64,000 nt of DNA from NCBI RefSeq assembly GCF_003700275.1, contig NZ_RBRE01000070.1:45897-109896 (forward strand), written 5' to 3'. Of this stretch, positions 1 through 8,836 are shown one piece after another; the stretch's first letter is position 1, and each line of letters starts with the position of its first letter. This stretch comes from Pseudomonas cichorii (GTDB taxonomy: Bacteria > Pseudomonadota > Gammaproteobacteria > Pseudomonadales > Pseudomonadaceae). The translations under genes and the position numbers were made by a program. The notes beneath the pieces were generated by a model, which saw nothing but the letters and a program-made list of their open reading frames with translations, made no database searches and was not told where the DNA came from.

Positions 1-667
1 TATTGCTGGCGCCCGGCCCTTCCTGCATGCGGAAAAACGGCTCGCCATCGACCAGCCGGCTCTCATGCACCCGAGGAAACTCAAGCCCGGGCAACGCTGG
101 CGCAATCGCCTCATAACGCTTGTCGATGCGGCGCGTGGGAAACAGCGCCTGATAGGCCGAGCGGCTTTGCTTGTTGGCCGAAAACAGTACCAGCCCGGCG
201 GTATGCCGGTCGATGCGATGCAGCGGCACCAGATCCGGATTACTCAGCCGATGAATCAAGCGTCGCAACAGGGTTTGCTCGACATATTCGCCCGCCGGGG
301 TCACCGGCAGAAAGTGCGGCTTGTCGGCCACCACCAGATGCTCATCGGCGTACAGAATCGACTCCACGACCGGAATCGGCGTTTCGTTCGGCACTTCGCG
401 AAAATAGTGAATCTTCAAGCCTTCGCGATACGCCAGATCAGGCGCAATCGGCATGCCGTCGGCATCCAGCACCCTGGCCCGCGCAATACGATCCAGCCAT
501 TGCTCGCGGTTGATGGCCGGGAAGCGTGCGCACAGGCAATCGAGTACGGTCAGCCAGGGGCCTGGTGGCAGGTACAGGGTGCTGGCCTGGTTATGCGCAG
601 CGATGAATACGGACTCGGACATCGGTGAAATCTGACCCTTGAGAAAGCTGGACGGCTGGTGCGGCAT
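1..667 (-). CDS. RluA-family pseudouridine synthase (C-terminus beyond window)
   Basis: This encodes the first 222 residues of an RNA pseudouridine synthase; the rest lies off the left edge. The family isomerises uridine to pseudouridine in rRNA or tRNA. The signature HRIDRHTAG is at residues 150-158, with D153 as the expected catalytic aspartate, preceded by the usual DEHLVVADKP segment at about 108-117. I start at the ATG at 667 because GAGGG lies six bases upstream. A second in-frame ATG at 622 (MSESVF) is possible but its ribosome site is worse. The gene is divergent from the shikimate dehydrogenase gene. The exact target base (23S or tRNA) cannot be told from this part. The family call is secure. 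Confidence 0.9.
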   Translation of the reverse strand, partial: MPHQPSSFLKGQISPMSESVFIAAHNQASTLYLPPGPWLTVLDCLCARFPAINREQWLDRIARARVLDADGMPIAPDLAYREGLKIHYFREVPNETPIPVVESILYADEHLVVADKPHFLPVTPAGEYVEQTLLRRLIHRLSNPDLVPLHRIDRHTAGLVLFSANKQSRSAYQALFPTRRIDKRYEAIAPALPGLEFPRVHESRLVDGEPFFRMQEGPGASN

Positions 668-707
668 TATCCCTCAAGGGCCTGCCAGAACCTACTCTTC
701 GCTATCA

Positions 708-722
708 GGGCGATAACCGCAC
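708..722 (+). promoter_or_regulatory. PcaR/IclR-like box before the shikimate dehydrogenase gene
   Basis: GGGCGATAACCGCAC followed by AAAAT. It matches 12 of 15 positions of GTTCGATAATCGCAC, the site I remember for the IclR-family regulator PcaR of P. putida. It resembles the boxes at 4531 and 7417 and has the same orientation as the gene it precedes. The regulator itself is not in the window. Confidence 0.5.
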
Positions 723-834
723 AAAATCACCGGACGGTACGAGATAGACACTGCGCCGCTTTTAACCATCTGGTACATTTTGCTGAAATTTGCCCGCCAG
801 CGGGCACTGACGCCAAAACAAGAGACAAAAAGTC

Positions 835-1689
835 ATGACTCAGATTGCCCAGTCGTCCATTCTCGCCGGCCTGATCGGCTCCGGTATCCAGGCCTCACGC
901 ACCCCGTCGATGCATGAGCATGAAGGCGATGCGCAGGGTTTGCGCTATCTGTACCGGTTGATCGATATCGATGCCCTCAAACTGGATATCGATGCATTGC
1001 CACGCTTGCTGGAGGGCGCGCAGCACAGCGGTTTCACCGGCCTGAATATCACCTTCCCGTGCAAACAGGCGGTGATTCCGCTGCTCGACGAGCTCTCCGA
1101 TGAAGCCCGCGGTATCGGCGCTGTGAACACAGTGGTGTTCAGGGATGGCAAGCGCATCGGCCACAACACCGACTGCCTGGGCTTTGCCGCCGGCCTGCAG
1201 CGCGGCCTTGCCGATGCAGCGCGCCAGCATGTGGTGCAAATGGGTGCTGGCGGCGCTGGCGCCGCCGTGGCGCATGCCTTGCTCAGTGCCGGCGTGCAGC
1301 GCCTGAGCGTGTTCGAGGTAGACCCTGAGCGCGCCCAGGGTCTGGTGGACAACCTCAACGGCTATTTCGGGGCTGGCCGGGCTCAGGTGGGTATCGACTT
1401 GCCTGCCGCCATGGCCGAAGCCGACGGGCTGGTCAACACCACGCCGGTGGGCATGGCCAAACTGCCAGGCACGCCGCTGCCGGTAGAACTGCTGCGGCCT
1501 GAACTGTGGGTCGCGGAAATCATTTATTTCCCGCTGGAAACCGAATTGCTCAGGCACGCCCGCGCCCTGGGTTGCCGTACGCTGGATGGCTCGACCATGG
1601 CGGTGTTTCAGGCGGTCAAGGCCTTCGAGCTGTTCAGTGGCCGCCCTGCCGATGCCGAGCGCATGATGAGCCACTTTCACAGCCTGTAA
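835..1689 (+). CDS. shikimate/quinate 5-dehydrogenase, NAD-type AroE paralogue
   Basis: This 284-residue protein is an AroE-fold dehydrogenase that interconverts shikimate or quinate with 3-dehydroshikimate or 3-dehydroquinate. The substrate side shows SRTPSMHE (21-28), NITFPCKQ (71-78, catalytic Lys77) and HNTD (110-113, Asp113). The nucleotide loop GAGGAGAA (137-144) is followed by FEVDPERA. Acidic residues thus stand where biosynthetic AroE has an NRT/NRS-type NADP pocket, which points to NAD and a catabolic role. This matches the quinate/shikimate dehydrogenase subgroup and the neighbouring quiC and pca genes. A PcaR-like box lies about 115 bases upstream. It converges on the TetR gene with only 6 bp between the stops. 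Substrate preference between quinate and shikimate is not determined. Confidence 0.88.
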   Translation: MTQIAQSSILAGLIGSGIQASRTPSMHEHEGDAQGLRYLYRLIDIDALKLDIDALPRLLEGAQHSGFTGLNITFPCKQAVIPLLDELSDEARGIGAVNTVVFRDGKRIGHNTDCLGFAAGLQRGLADAARQHVVQMGAGGAGAAVAHALLSAGVQRLSVFEVDPERAQGLVDNLNGYFGAGRAQVGIDLPAAMAEADGLVNTTPVGMAKLPGTPLPVELLRPELWVAEIIYFPLETELLRHARALGCRTLDGSTMAVFQAVKAFELFSGRPADAERMMSHFHSL

Positions 1690-1695
1690 CCGGGT

Positions 1696-2367
1696 TCAGC
1701 GCTTGAGGTAGCGCAGCACCGCGTCGCAGATCATGGCCTTGTGGCGCTGCTTCACCTCATCGCTCCACAGTTCGATCTGGAAGATTTCGCTGAAGGTGTG
1801 GCGATTGGAAATGCGATAGAAGCAGAACGAGCTGATCATCAGGTGCAGGTCTACCGGATGCACGCCTTCGCGGAACAGCCCCATTGATTCGCCGCGCCGC
1901 ACAATATCGTCCAGCGCCTGAATGATGTTCTGGCTCTTGGCCTGAATCGAGTCGGACTGCTTGACGTTTTCGCCGTAGTGAATGTTTTCGATGCACACGA
2001 TTCGGACGAAATCGACGTTGTGGTCATGGTGATCGAAGGTGAATTCCACTACCCGGTGAATGGCTTCAACCGGCTCCAGCTCTGCCAGGTTCAACTGGCT
2101 TTCGGTGGTGCGGATATCGCCGTAGAGCTTTTCCAGCACCTCGACATACAGCTGCTCCTTGCTACCGAAGTAGTAATAGATCATCCGCTTCGAGGTTTTG
2201 GTGCGCTCGGCGATGGCATCGACCCGCGCACCGGTCAACCCATAGGCCACGAACTCGACGATCGCCGCCTGCAGAATGTCCTCGCGGGTCTTCTCCGGAT
2301 TGTTCTTGCGGCTCTTGCGCAGCACATCGACGGGCTCGATGGCGGCGGAGTCGGCAGTTTTTTTCAT
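1696..2367 (-). CDS. TetR-family transcriptional regulator
   Basis: A 223-residue regulator that starts MKKTADSAAIEPVDV. The N-terminal helix-turn-helix runs from about residue 24 to 70 (TREDILQAA, then RTKTSKRMIYYYFGSKEQLY). The rest is a ligand-binding domain without a family motif I can name. It lies about 100 bp downstream of quiC on the same strand and may be cotranscribed with it. Its likely targets are the hydroaromatic genes around it, with an aromatic acid as effector; this is inferred from position only. An open frame extends upstream into quiC antisense sequence, but the ATG at 2367 fits the family start. Confidence 0.85.
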   Translation of the reverse strand: MKKTADSAAIEPVDVLRKSRKNNPEKTREDILQAAIVEFVAYGLTGARVDAIAERTKTSKRMIYYYFGSKEQLYVEVLEKLYGDIRTTESQLNLAELEPVEAIHRVVEFTFDHHDHNVDFVRIVCIENIHYGENVKQSDSIQAKSQNIIQALDDIVRRGESMGLFREGVHPVDLHLMISSFCFYRISNRHTFSEIFQIELWSDEVKQRHKAMICDAVLRYLKR

Positions 2368-2467
2368 TGTTCGCTCACGACCACGGTTGAATCCCGGAGT
2401 ATGAAGCGGGCAACCGGCGGAGGGAAGCTGCGAAGCGTTGATGCGCTGCGCAGCCTGGCATCCGCGA

Positions 2468-4375
2468 TCAGAGACGCGCCTGACGCGCCGCCACGTTACG
2501 CGCCTTGGCCATCGCCGCCAGCCGTACCGGCACGTTGGCCGCGCCATAACCGACGTAGCCGTCCTTGCGCTGCAGGATCTCGAAGAAGAAACGCCCGTCG
2601 AATGCATCGGTGTAGACGTGGAACAGCTCGCCGCCCTGGGCATCGCGGTCGTACAGCACGTTGTAGTAGGCCAGCTCACTGAGGAATTCGTCGTCGAAAT
2701 CGAAGCGTGCGGCAAGATCGTCGTAATAGTTGAGCGGGATATCCAGCAACGGTACCCCCGCTTCCTTGGCACGGCGCACCTCGGCAAAAATGTCTTCACA
2801 CGAAAAGGCGATGTGATGCACACCGGAACCGCGATAACTCGACAGCGCGTGGGAAATCGCTGTGTTGCGGTTTTCCGAGATATTCAGTGGCAGGCGGATC
2901 GAACTGCAACGGCTGCGCAATGCACGGCTTTTCACCAGCCCGTAAGGATCGGGCAACACCACTTCGTCGTCGGCCTCGAAATCCAGCAGGCTCTTGTAGA
3001 ACAGCACCCAGCTATCGAGGCTGTCGGCCGGGAGCGCCATGGCCATGTGATCGATGCGTTGCAGGCCGCCCAGGCCTTTGGTCTGTGGATCGACGACAAA
3101 GTCGATGTCATAGATCGACTGGCCCGGCTCGGCAGTTTCGACCAGATAGATCAGGCTGCCATCCGGCGCCCGCACCGAAGGGATTTCCCGCTCGTTCGGC
3201 CCGACTAGGCCACGATAGGGCTGCCCCTTGAAGTCCCGTGCACGCTCCAGCGCCCGGTTGCCATCATCCACCCGCAAGGCCGTGGCGCACAGCGAAGGTC
3301 CGTGGGCCTCGAAAAAGCTGTGGGCGAAGGAATAGGGTTCGGCATTGAGCACAATCTTGATATCGCCCTGCCCCAACAGGCTTACAGCCTTGGAACGGTG
3401 CTGGCCCAGCCTGGCGAAGCCGAGCCTTTCCAGCCAGCCGGACAGACGCGCGCCCTGCGTCTCGTCAACCGCGAACTCCAGAAACTCGACGCCGTTGTAA
3501 GTACTGGCAGGCGGCGGGTTGAACAGAATTTCCGAAGCCACCGGCTGCGCCTCGCGGGCCAGCAACTGGCGGGTTTTCTCTTCCAGGTAGAGCAAGGAAC
3601 GCAAGCCGTCGGCAGCGTTGGCGCGGGTCGGTGCGGCGCGGAAACCATCGTTGAAGACTTCCAGCGACAGTGGCCCGGTGTAGCCGCTGCGCAGGATCGG
3701 CGCCAGGAAGCCCGGCAGGTCGAACTCGCCCTGGCCCGGGAAACAGCGGAAATGCCGGCTCCACTCCAGCACGTCCATGGCCAGGATCGGCGCATCGGCC
3801 ATTTGCACGAAGAAGATCTTGTCACCGGGAATCTGGGCGATGGCACTCGGGTCGCCCTTGAGCGACAAGGTGTGGAAACTGTCGAGCAATACGCCCAGCG
3901 CCGGATGGTCGACCTGCCGGACCAGATTCCAGACCTGTTGCCAGGTATTGACGTGGCGGCCCCAGGCCAGGGCTTCATAGCCGACCCGCAGATTGCGTGC
4001 GCCGGCCCGCTCGGCCAGCAGGCTGAGGTCATCGAGCAGAATATTCTCATCGCCCACCGAGTCGGCCGCGGCATTGCTGCAGACCAGCACCAGATCGGTG
4101 CCCAGTTCCTGCATCAGATCGAACTTGCGTTCAGCCCGATCGACGTTACGCTGCAAGCGATCACGGCGGCAGCCTTCAAAGTCACGAAACGGCTGGAAAA
4201 GGGTGATGGCAATGCCCAGGTCGGCGCAGATCTGCCTGACGTTGCGCGGGCTGCCGTCGTAGTACAGCAGGTCGTTCTCGAAGATCTCCACGCCATCGAA
4301 ACCTGCAGCAGCAACGGCTTCGAGCTTTTCCGGCAGAGTACCGCTCAAGGATACGGTGGCAATCGAACGTTGCAT
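2468..4375 (-). CDS. quiC: 3-dehydroshikimate dehydratase, fused to HPPD-like domain
   Basis: This 635-residue protein dehydrates 3-dehydroshikimate to protocatechuate, linking the quinate/shikimate route to the pca branch. Residues 1-285 form a xylose-isomerase-like TIM barrel. The metal ligands expected from P. putida QuiC1 are all present: E134, D165, Q191 and E239. The C-terminal half (about 290-635) is a tandem VOC fold like 4-hydroxyphenylpyruvate dioxygenase, as in the known pseudomonad fusion enzymes of the same length. I start at MQRSIATVSL (4375) because AGGAG precedes it; an in-frame extension to 4501 lacks similarity. A palindromic PcaR-like box lies about 155 bases upstream. It is often mis-annotated as 4-hydroxyphenylpyruvate dioxygenase. 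Confidence 0.95.
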   Translation of the reverse strand: MQRSIATVSLSGTLPEKLEAVAAAGFDGVEIFENDLLYYDGSPRNVRQICADLGIAITLFQPFRDFEGCRRDRLQRNVDRAERKFDLMQELGTDLVLVCSNAAADSVGDENILLDDLSLLAERAGARNLRVGYEALAWGRHVNTWQQVWNLVRQVDHPALGVLLDSFHTLSLKGDPSAIAQIPGDKIFFVQMADAPILAMDVLEWSRHFRCFPGQGEFDLPGFLAPILRSGYTGPLSLEVFNDGFRAAPTRANAADGLRSLLYLEEKTRQLLAREAQPVASEILFNPPPASTYNGVEFLEFAVDETQGARLSGWLERLGFARLGQHRSKAVSLLGQGDIKIVLNAEPYSFAHSFFEAHGPSLCATALRVDDGNRALERARDFKGQPYRGLVGPNEREIPSVRAPDGSLIYLVETAEPGQSIYDIDFVVDPQTKGLGGLQRIDHMAMALPADSLDSWVLFYKSLLDFEADDEVVLPDPYGLVKSRALRSRCSSIRLPLNISENRNTAISHALSSYRGSGVHHIAFSCEDIFAEVRRAKEAGVPLLDIPLNYYDDLAARFDFDDEFLSELAYYNVLYDRDAQGGELFHVYTDAFDGRFFFEILQRKDGYVGYGAANVPVRLAAMAKARNVAARQARL

Positions 4376-4987
4376 GCTTGGGAGCTCCTGGCTGAACACG
4401 GCCTCTTGGGGTCGTGATTGGTATAGCACCGCATTCATGGCCTGACTCGGCTTCATTGAGGGGTGCGAGTAAAGTATTTCCCTGTCAAAATGCCAGATCA
4501 ACAGAAAGTGTACGAACCGGTTAGTTTTGCGTTCGATTATCGAACAAAAGCCATATTCCTCGATTGACGCTGTTCGGCTCAGTGCTCACCATCTGCCACA
4601 CATTGCAGGATGAACCTGTGGTCAAGACATTGCCCGTTTCCCGTTCCACAGCAACAAACCCATAACAATTTCAAAAAACAGGAATATTGCTCATGTACAC
4701 CCTCCTTGCGCACTCCGCTATCACTCCGATCCCTCTCATCAGGTCACTTGACCGACGATGCCCGTCGGCCAAATCCATCGACGCCTGAATCAAACCGGCA
4801 CACTCGAAGGCTGCAACCTGTAAAATCTCCGGCCCGACGAATCGTCCAGAAGATATCAGTGCGTAATTGGCTGCTGGCGCAACGGTTCGACGACCTCATT
4901 TTTTACATGTACAGCGCCTGAGTCGAGTGGACTTCTAAGTCCGACTGTAGCGAACTGCACAGTCTTGGAACGGATGGTTAGAACATC
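4376..4987. other. 612-bp divergent regulatory region, quiC / MFS gene
   Basis: I see no credible gene here. It holds the palindrome at 4531-4545, a CCGACG/CGTCGG hairpin at 4752-4768 and the small inverted repeat GGACTTCTAAGTCC at 4929-4942, close to the MFS start. The last could be an operator for the TetR protein, but nothing else in the sequence confirms that. Confidence 0.6.
4531..4545 (-). promoter_or_regulatory. PcaR/IclR-like palindromic box before quiC
   Basis: The perfect palindrome GTTCGATTATCGAAC. Read on the quiC strand it is GTTCGATAATCGAAC, which differs at one position from the 15-base PcaR site as I remember it. It is the best match of the three boxes in this island. Confidence 0.6.
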
Positions 4988-6316
4988 ATGATCAACACCC
5001 AAACCAACCCCGCCGAGCGGGCTGCCCGGGCAGGCATCGGCGAAAAGATCCGTGGCGCCATGGCGGTCGGCAAGACCCGCTGGGGCATGCTTGCCCTGGT
5101 GTTCTTCGCCACGACCCTGAACTATATCGACCGCGCAGCCCTTGGTGTCATGCAGCCGATCCTGGCCAAGGAAATGAGCTGGACGGCGATGGACTACGCC
5201 AACATCAACTTCTGGTTCCAGGTCGGTTATGCCGTAGGCTTCCTGCTGCAAGGCCGGTTCATTGACCGGGTCGGCGTCAAGCGCGCATTTTTCCTCGCAG
5301 TGCTGTTGTGGAGCCTGGCAACCGGCGCCCACGGTCTGGCGACTTCCGCTGTCGGCTTCATGATCTGTCGCTTCATTCTGGGCCTGACCGAAGCTGCCAA
5401 CTACCCGGCCTGCGTCAAGACCACACGCCTGTGGTTTCCGGCCGGCGAGCGCGCCGTGGCTACCGGTATCTTCAACGCCGGGACCAACGTCGGCGCGATG
5501 CTGACACCTGCCCTACTGCCGCTGATCCTGACGGTCTGGGGCTGGCAGGCGGCATTCGTGGCCATGGGCGCGCTCGGCCTGTTCTGGATCATTATCTGGC
5601 GCTTGAAGTATTACAACCCGGAAGATCACCCGACGCTGAGCAAGAGCGAACTGGACTACATCAATCAGGAAGAAGAGCCTGAGCCGGTCAAGGTGCCCTT
5701 CTCGCACATCCTGAAAATGCGCGGCACCTGGGCATTCGCCGTGGCGTACTCGCTGACCGCTCCGGTGTTCTGGTTCTACCTGTACTGGCTGCCGCCGTTT
5801 CTCAATCAGCAATACAACCTGGGCATCAGCGTCACGCAAATGGGTATCCCGCTGATTCTGATCTGGCTGACTGCCGACGTCGGCAGCATCGGTGGCGGCA
5901 TCCTGTCGTCCTGGCTGATCGGTCGCGGTGTACGGGCTACCACTGCGCGCCTGATCTCGATGCTGATCTTCGCCATCACTATCTGCAGCGTGATATTTGC
6001 CGCCAATGCCAGCGGGCTATGGATCGCGGTACTGGCCATCTCGGTGGCAGTGGGTGCGCACCAGGCCTGGACCGCCAATATCTGGAGCCTGGTAATGGAC
6101 TACACGCCCAAGCACCTGATGAGCACCGTGTTCGGCTTCGGTGGCATGTGCGCGGCCATCGGCGGCATGTTCATGACCCAGTTGGTCGGTGCGGTCCTGA
6201 CCGCTACCAATAACAACTACAGCGTGCTGTTCACCATGATCCCGGCGATGTACTTCATTGCCCTGACCTGGATGTTCTTCATGGCTCCACGCAAAGTGCC
6301 GAAGATCAGCCAGTAA
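4988..6316 (+). CDS. MFS transporter, anion:cation symporter type
   Basis: A 442-residue inner-membrane carrier with about twelve hydrophobic spans. It has the ACS-family opening LNYIDRAALGVMQPIL (residues about 40-55) and the loop motif GRFIDRVGVKRAF (about 90-102). This family moves organic acids such as hexuronates, glucarate, phthalate and shikimate with protons. Placement opposite quiC and next to the shikimate dehydrogenase suggests uptake of quinate, shikimate or a related acid; that substrate is inferred. The ribosome site before the ATG is weak. The gene ends at an inverted REP doublet shared with the convergent DMT gene. Confidence 0.85.
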   Translation: MINTQTNPAERAARAGIGEKIRGAMAVGKTRWGMLALVFFATTLNYIDRAALGVMQPILAKEMSWTAMDYANINFWFQVGYAVGFLLQGRFIDRVGVKRAFFLAVLLWSLATGAHGLATSAVGFMICRFILGLTEAANYPACVKTTRLWFPAGERAVATGIFNAGTNVGAMLTPALLPLILTVWGWQAAFVAMGALGLFWIIIWRLKYYNPEDHPTLSKSELDYINQEEEPEPVKVPFSHILKMRGTWAFAVAYSLTAPVFWFYLYWLPPFLNQQYNLGISVTQMGIPLILIWLTADVGSIGGGILSSWLIGRGVRATTARLISMLIFAITICSVIFAANASGLWIAVLAISVAVGAHQAWTANIWSLVMDYTPKHLMSTVFGFGGMCAAIGGMFMTQLVGAVLTATNNNYSVLFTMIPAMYFIALTWMFFMAPRKVPKISQ

Positions 6317-6325
6317 TCCCCCCCT

Positions 6326-6379
6326 TCGCGAATGAATTCGCTCCCACACCGTACCAGGTGGGAGCGAATTCATTCGCGA
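6326..6379. repeat. REP doublet (inverted pair), 22-bp arms
   Basis: Two copies of GTGGGAGCGAATTCATTCGCG-type sequence face each other. The arms are 6326-6347 and 6358-6379, perfectly complementary, with a 10-base spacer. It fills the gap between the convergent MFS and DMT genes and could also act as a bidirectional transcript end. The same core occurs at 52156 and, as a variant, at 56049. Confidence 0.85.
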
Positions 6380-6382
6380 TTG

Positions 6383-7267
6383 CTATCCGCCCTTGCGCTG
6401 CTGCCAGGCCGCCGCCAGACCACTCAGACAGATGATCGCAATACCGGCTTGCGCGGTAGGCGAAGGCATGTGGTCGAATACCAGGAAACCCAGCAAACCT
6501 GCAAACACGATCTGGCAATAGCTGAAAGGCGCCAGGATCGCCGGTGCAGTGAAGCGGAACGCCTGGGTCAGCATCAAATGAGCGCCCATCCCGCATGCCC
6601 CCAGTGCCAACAGGAATGGCCAGTGCTTGAGTTCAGGCGTCTGCCAGAAGAACGGCACCAGTGCACTCATCAACAGCGTATTGAACAGGCCGGCAAAGAA
6701 GTTGCTGGTGGTCGGACTGTCGTACGGGCTGACCAGACGGGTCAGCAGCTGGTAGATCGCAAAGCACAAGGCTGAAGACAGCGGCAGCAGGATAGCCGGG
6801 GTAAACAATTCACCTCCAGGGTGAATGATCACGATCACTCCCGAAAAGCCGACGATCACGGCCAGCCACTGGCCGCGAGTGACCCGTTCTTTCAGCAACG
6901 GCACCGACAGCGCCGTGACCAGCAAGGGCGCAAGGAAGTTGACCGCCGTGGCTTCGGCTTGCGGGATGAACATCAGGCTGCTGGTGAACAACAGGCTGGT
7001 GCCCAGCAAGGCCATCGCACGCAAGACCTGCAGGCCCGGTCGCTTGGTGCGCAGCACCCGCAGCCCTGCCGAAGGCATGAAAATGAACGCCATGAGCAGC
7101 GTATGAACCAGATAGCGGGCCCAGACCACCAGAATGATCGGATAGAAACCGGACATGTACTTGGAGAGCGTGTCATGGCTGGCGAACAGAAAGGTCGCCA
7201 ACAGAATCAGACCAATCCCCTTGAGGGGTTGATTGACGCCGGATAATGGCGTGCTGGTAGTGCTCAT
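6383..7267 (-). CDS. EamA/DMT-family transporter
   Basis: A 294-residue protein with about ten hydrophobic helices arranged as two EamA repeats, residues about 15-148 and 158-290. The drug/metabolite transporter superfamily exports or imports small metabolites; no residue here tells the substrate. It lies between the MFS carrier and the OprD-type porin within the hydroaromatic island, so a role in organic acid traffic is possible. It starts MSTTSTPLSG and has a short cytoplasmic N-terminus. Confidence 0.85.
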   Translation of the reverse strand: MSTTSTPLSGVNQPLKGIGLILLATFLFASHDTLSKYMSGFYPIILVVWARYLVHTLLMAFIFMPSAGLRVLRTKRPGLQVLRAMALLGTSLLFTSSLMFIPQAEATAVNFLAPLLVTALSVPLLKERVTRGQWLAVIVGFSGVIVIIHPGGELFTPAILLPLSSALCFAIYQLLTRLVSPYDSPTTSNFFAGLFNTLLMSALVPFFWQTPELKHWPFLLALGACGMGAHLMLTQAFRFTAPAILAPFSYCQIVFAGLLGFLVFDHMPSPTAQAGIAIICLSGLAAAWQQRKGG

Positions 7268-7416
7268 CGGGCTTCCTTACTCATTCGGGCGGAGTGAAAA
7301 CTATTGCGCTCGGCCATGCTGAATTGAAGATTCACAGGGACTACCCCCTCAGCAAGCAAACATCCCTGGCAGTATCCGGGGCTTTTCCAGAAAAATGTTC
7401 CAACCAGTTAATTCAT

Positions 7417-7431
7417 GGTCGATAATCGCAC
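7417..7431 (+). promoter_or_regulatory. PcaR/IclR-like box before the OprD-type porin gene
   Basis: GGTCGATAATCGCAC followed by AAAATAG. It matches 14 of 15 positions of the PcaR site GTTCGATAATCGCAC as I remember it. It lies about 94 bases before the porin ATG and reads in the direction of the gene. A possible -10 element TAGTAT lies directly downstream. Confidence 0.58.
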
Positions 7432-7524
7432 AAAATAGTATTTTTCCAATTGCAGCCGCATCTTTGGTCTTTACTATCAAAGCCAGTTGTACTGCCCACA
7501 TAATGATAAGAAGGCTCCTACCTC

Positions 7525-8781
7525 ATGCGCTTGAAACATCACTGCAAAATCCTTTGCGGCTTGTCTGCGACCCTCACCGCCGTTATCACCCCGTCCCTCA
7601 CCCAGGCCGCAGGCTTCGTCGAGGACGCCAAGGTGGGCTTGAACCTACGCAACTTCTTTATCAACCGCAACTTCGTCGACCCCGACAACGCCCAGAGTGG
7701 CGCTCAGGAATGGACCCAGAACTTCATTCTCGATGCCCGCTCCGGTTTCACTCAGGGCACTGTCGGCTTTGGTGTCGATGTATTGGGGCTCTACTCCCTC
7801 AAGCTCGATGGCGGTAAAGGTTCCGGCGGTACCCAGTTGCTGCCGATTCATGGTGATGGCCGCCCAGCCGATGATTTCGGACGCCTGGGCGTTGCCGCCA
7901 AGGCACGCTTTTCCAAGACCGAACTGAAAGTCGGCGAATGGATGCCAGTGCTGCCTATCCTGCGCTCTGACGATGGCCGCTCGCTGCCGCAGACCTTTCG
8001 CGGTGGCCAGATCACCTCAAAGGAAATCGACGGCCTGACGCTCTACGGCGGCCAGTTCCGCGCCAACAGCCCGCGTAACGATGCCAGCATGGAAGACATG
8101 TCGATGCAGGGGCGCGCAGCCTTCACCTCCGACCGTTTCAATTTTGGCGGCGGCGAATACACCTTCAACGAAAAACGCACTCTGGTCGGCCTCTGGTACG
8201 CCCAGCTCGAAGACATTTACCAGCAGCAGTACCTCAATGTGGTGCATAGCCAGCCATTGGGCAACTGGGTGCTGGGCGCCAACCTCGGTTTCTTCAAAGG
8301 CAAGGATGACGGCAGCTCGCTGGCTGGCGATATGGACAACAAGACCTGGTCGGCCATGCTCTCGGCCCGTCACGGCAGCAGTACTTTCTACCTCGGTCTG
8401 CAGAAAGTCAGCGGCGACAGCGCCTGGATGCGGGTCAATGGCACCAGTGGCGGAACCCTGGCCAACGACAGCTACAACTCCAGCTTTGAAAACGCCAAGG
8501 AGCGCTCCTGGCAACTGCGTCACGACTATGATTTCGCCGCGCTCGGCGTACCCGGCCTGACCCTGATGAACCGCTATATCAGTGGCGAAAACGTACACAC
8601 CGGCACCATCACCAACGGCGAAGAATGGGCCCGGGAATCGGAGCTGGCCTACGTCATCCAGGCAGGCTCGCTGAAGAACCTGTCGGTCAAATGGCGCAAC
8701 TCCAGCATGCGCCGCGACTACAGCACCAACCAGTTCGACGAGAACCGGCTGATCGTCAGTTATCCGCTGTCGTTTCTCTGA
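7525..8781 (+). CDS. OprD-family outer-membrane porin
   Basis: A 418-residue porin with a signal peptide ending near TQAAGFVEDA (about residue 28-30). It then has the OprD-family beginning (FVEDAKVGLNLRNFFINRNF), typical alternating beta strands and a C-terminal segment ending YPLSFL. OprD-type channels admit small acids or basic amino acids. The Opd subgroup that serves aromatic acids commonly sits beside pca genes. Its place next to pcaC, and its PcaR-like box, suggest protocatechuate, 4-hydroxybenzoate or quinate as substrate; this is inferred. The gene converges with pcaC across a strong hairpin. Confidence 0.9.
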   Translation: MRLKHHCKILCGLSATLTAVITPSLTQAAGFVEDAKVGLNLRNFFINRNFVDPDNAQSGAQEWTQNFILDARSGFTQGTVGFGVDVLGLYSLKLDGGKGSGGTQLLPIHGDGRPADDFGRLGVAAKARFSKTELKVGEWMPVLPILRSDDGRSLPQTFRGGQITSKEIDGLTLYGGQFRANSPRNDASMEDMSMQGRAAFTSDRFNFGGGEYTFNEKRTLVGLWYAQLEDIYQQQYLNVVHSQPLGNWVLGANLGFFKGKDDGSSLAGDMDNKTWSAMLSARHGSSTFYLGLQKVSGDSAWMRVNGTSGGTLANDSYNSSFENAKERSWQLRHDYDFAALGVPGLTLMNRYISGENVHTGTITNGEEWARESELAYVIQAGSLKNLSVKWRNSSMRRDYSTNQFDENRLIVSYPLSFL

Positions 8782-8790
8782 TAGCCGAAA

Positions 8791-8818
8791 GCCGCCGGGG
8801 AATGACTTCCCCGGCGGC
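8791..8818. terminator. hairpin between porin gene and pcaC
   Basis: GCCGCCGGGGAA and its complement form a 12-bp stem around TGAC. There is no clear T run on either side, but the place between two convergent stops fits transcript termination for both genes. Confidence 0.6.
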
Positions 8819-8836
8819 ACTTGCAATGCAGCTTGA

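Noticed and set aside
764..786. Possible sigma-54 promoter (CTGGTACATTTTGCTG) before the shikimate dehydrogenase gene
   Set aside because: The GG and GC elements are only 8 bases apart; sigma-54 needs 10.
7395..7817. Open frame overlapping the start of the porin gene in another frame
   Set aside because: The porin frame has a signal peptide and beta-barrel pattern; this one has neither and would cover the porin promoter and PcaR-like box.
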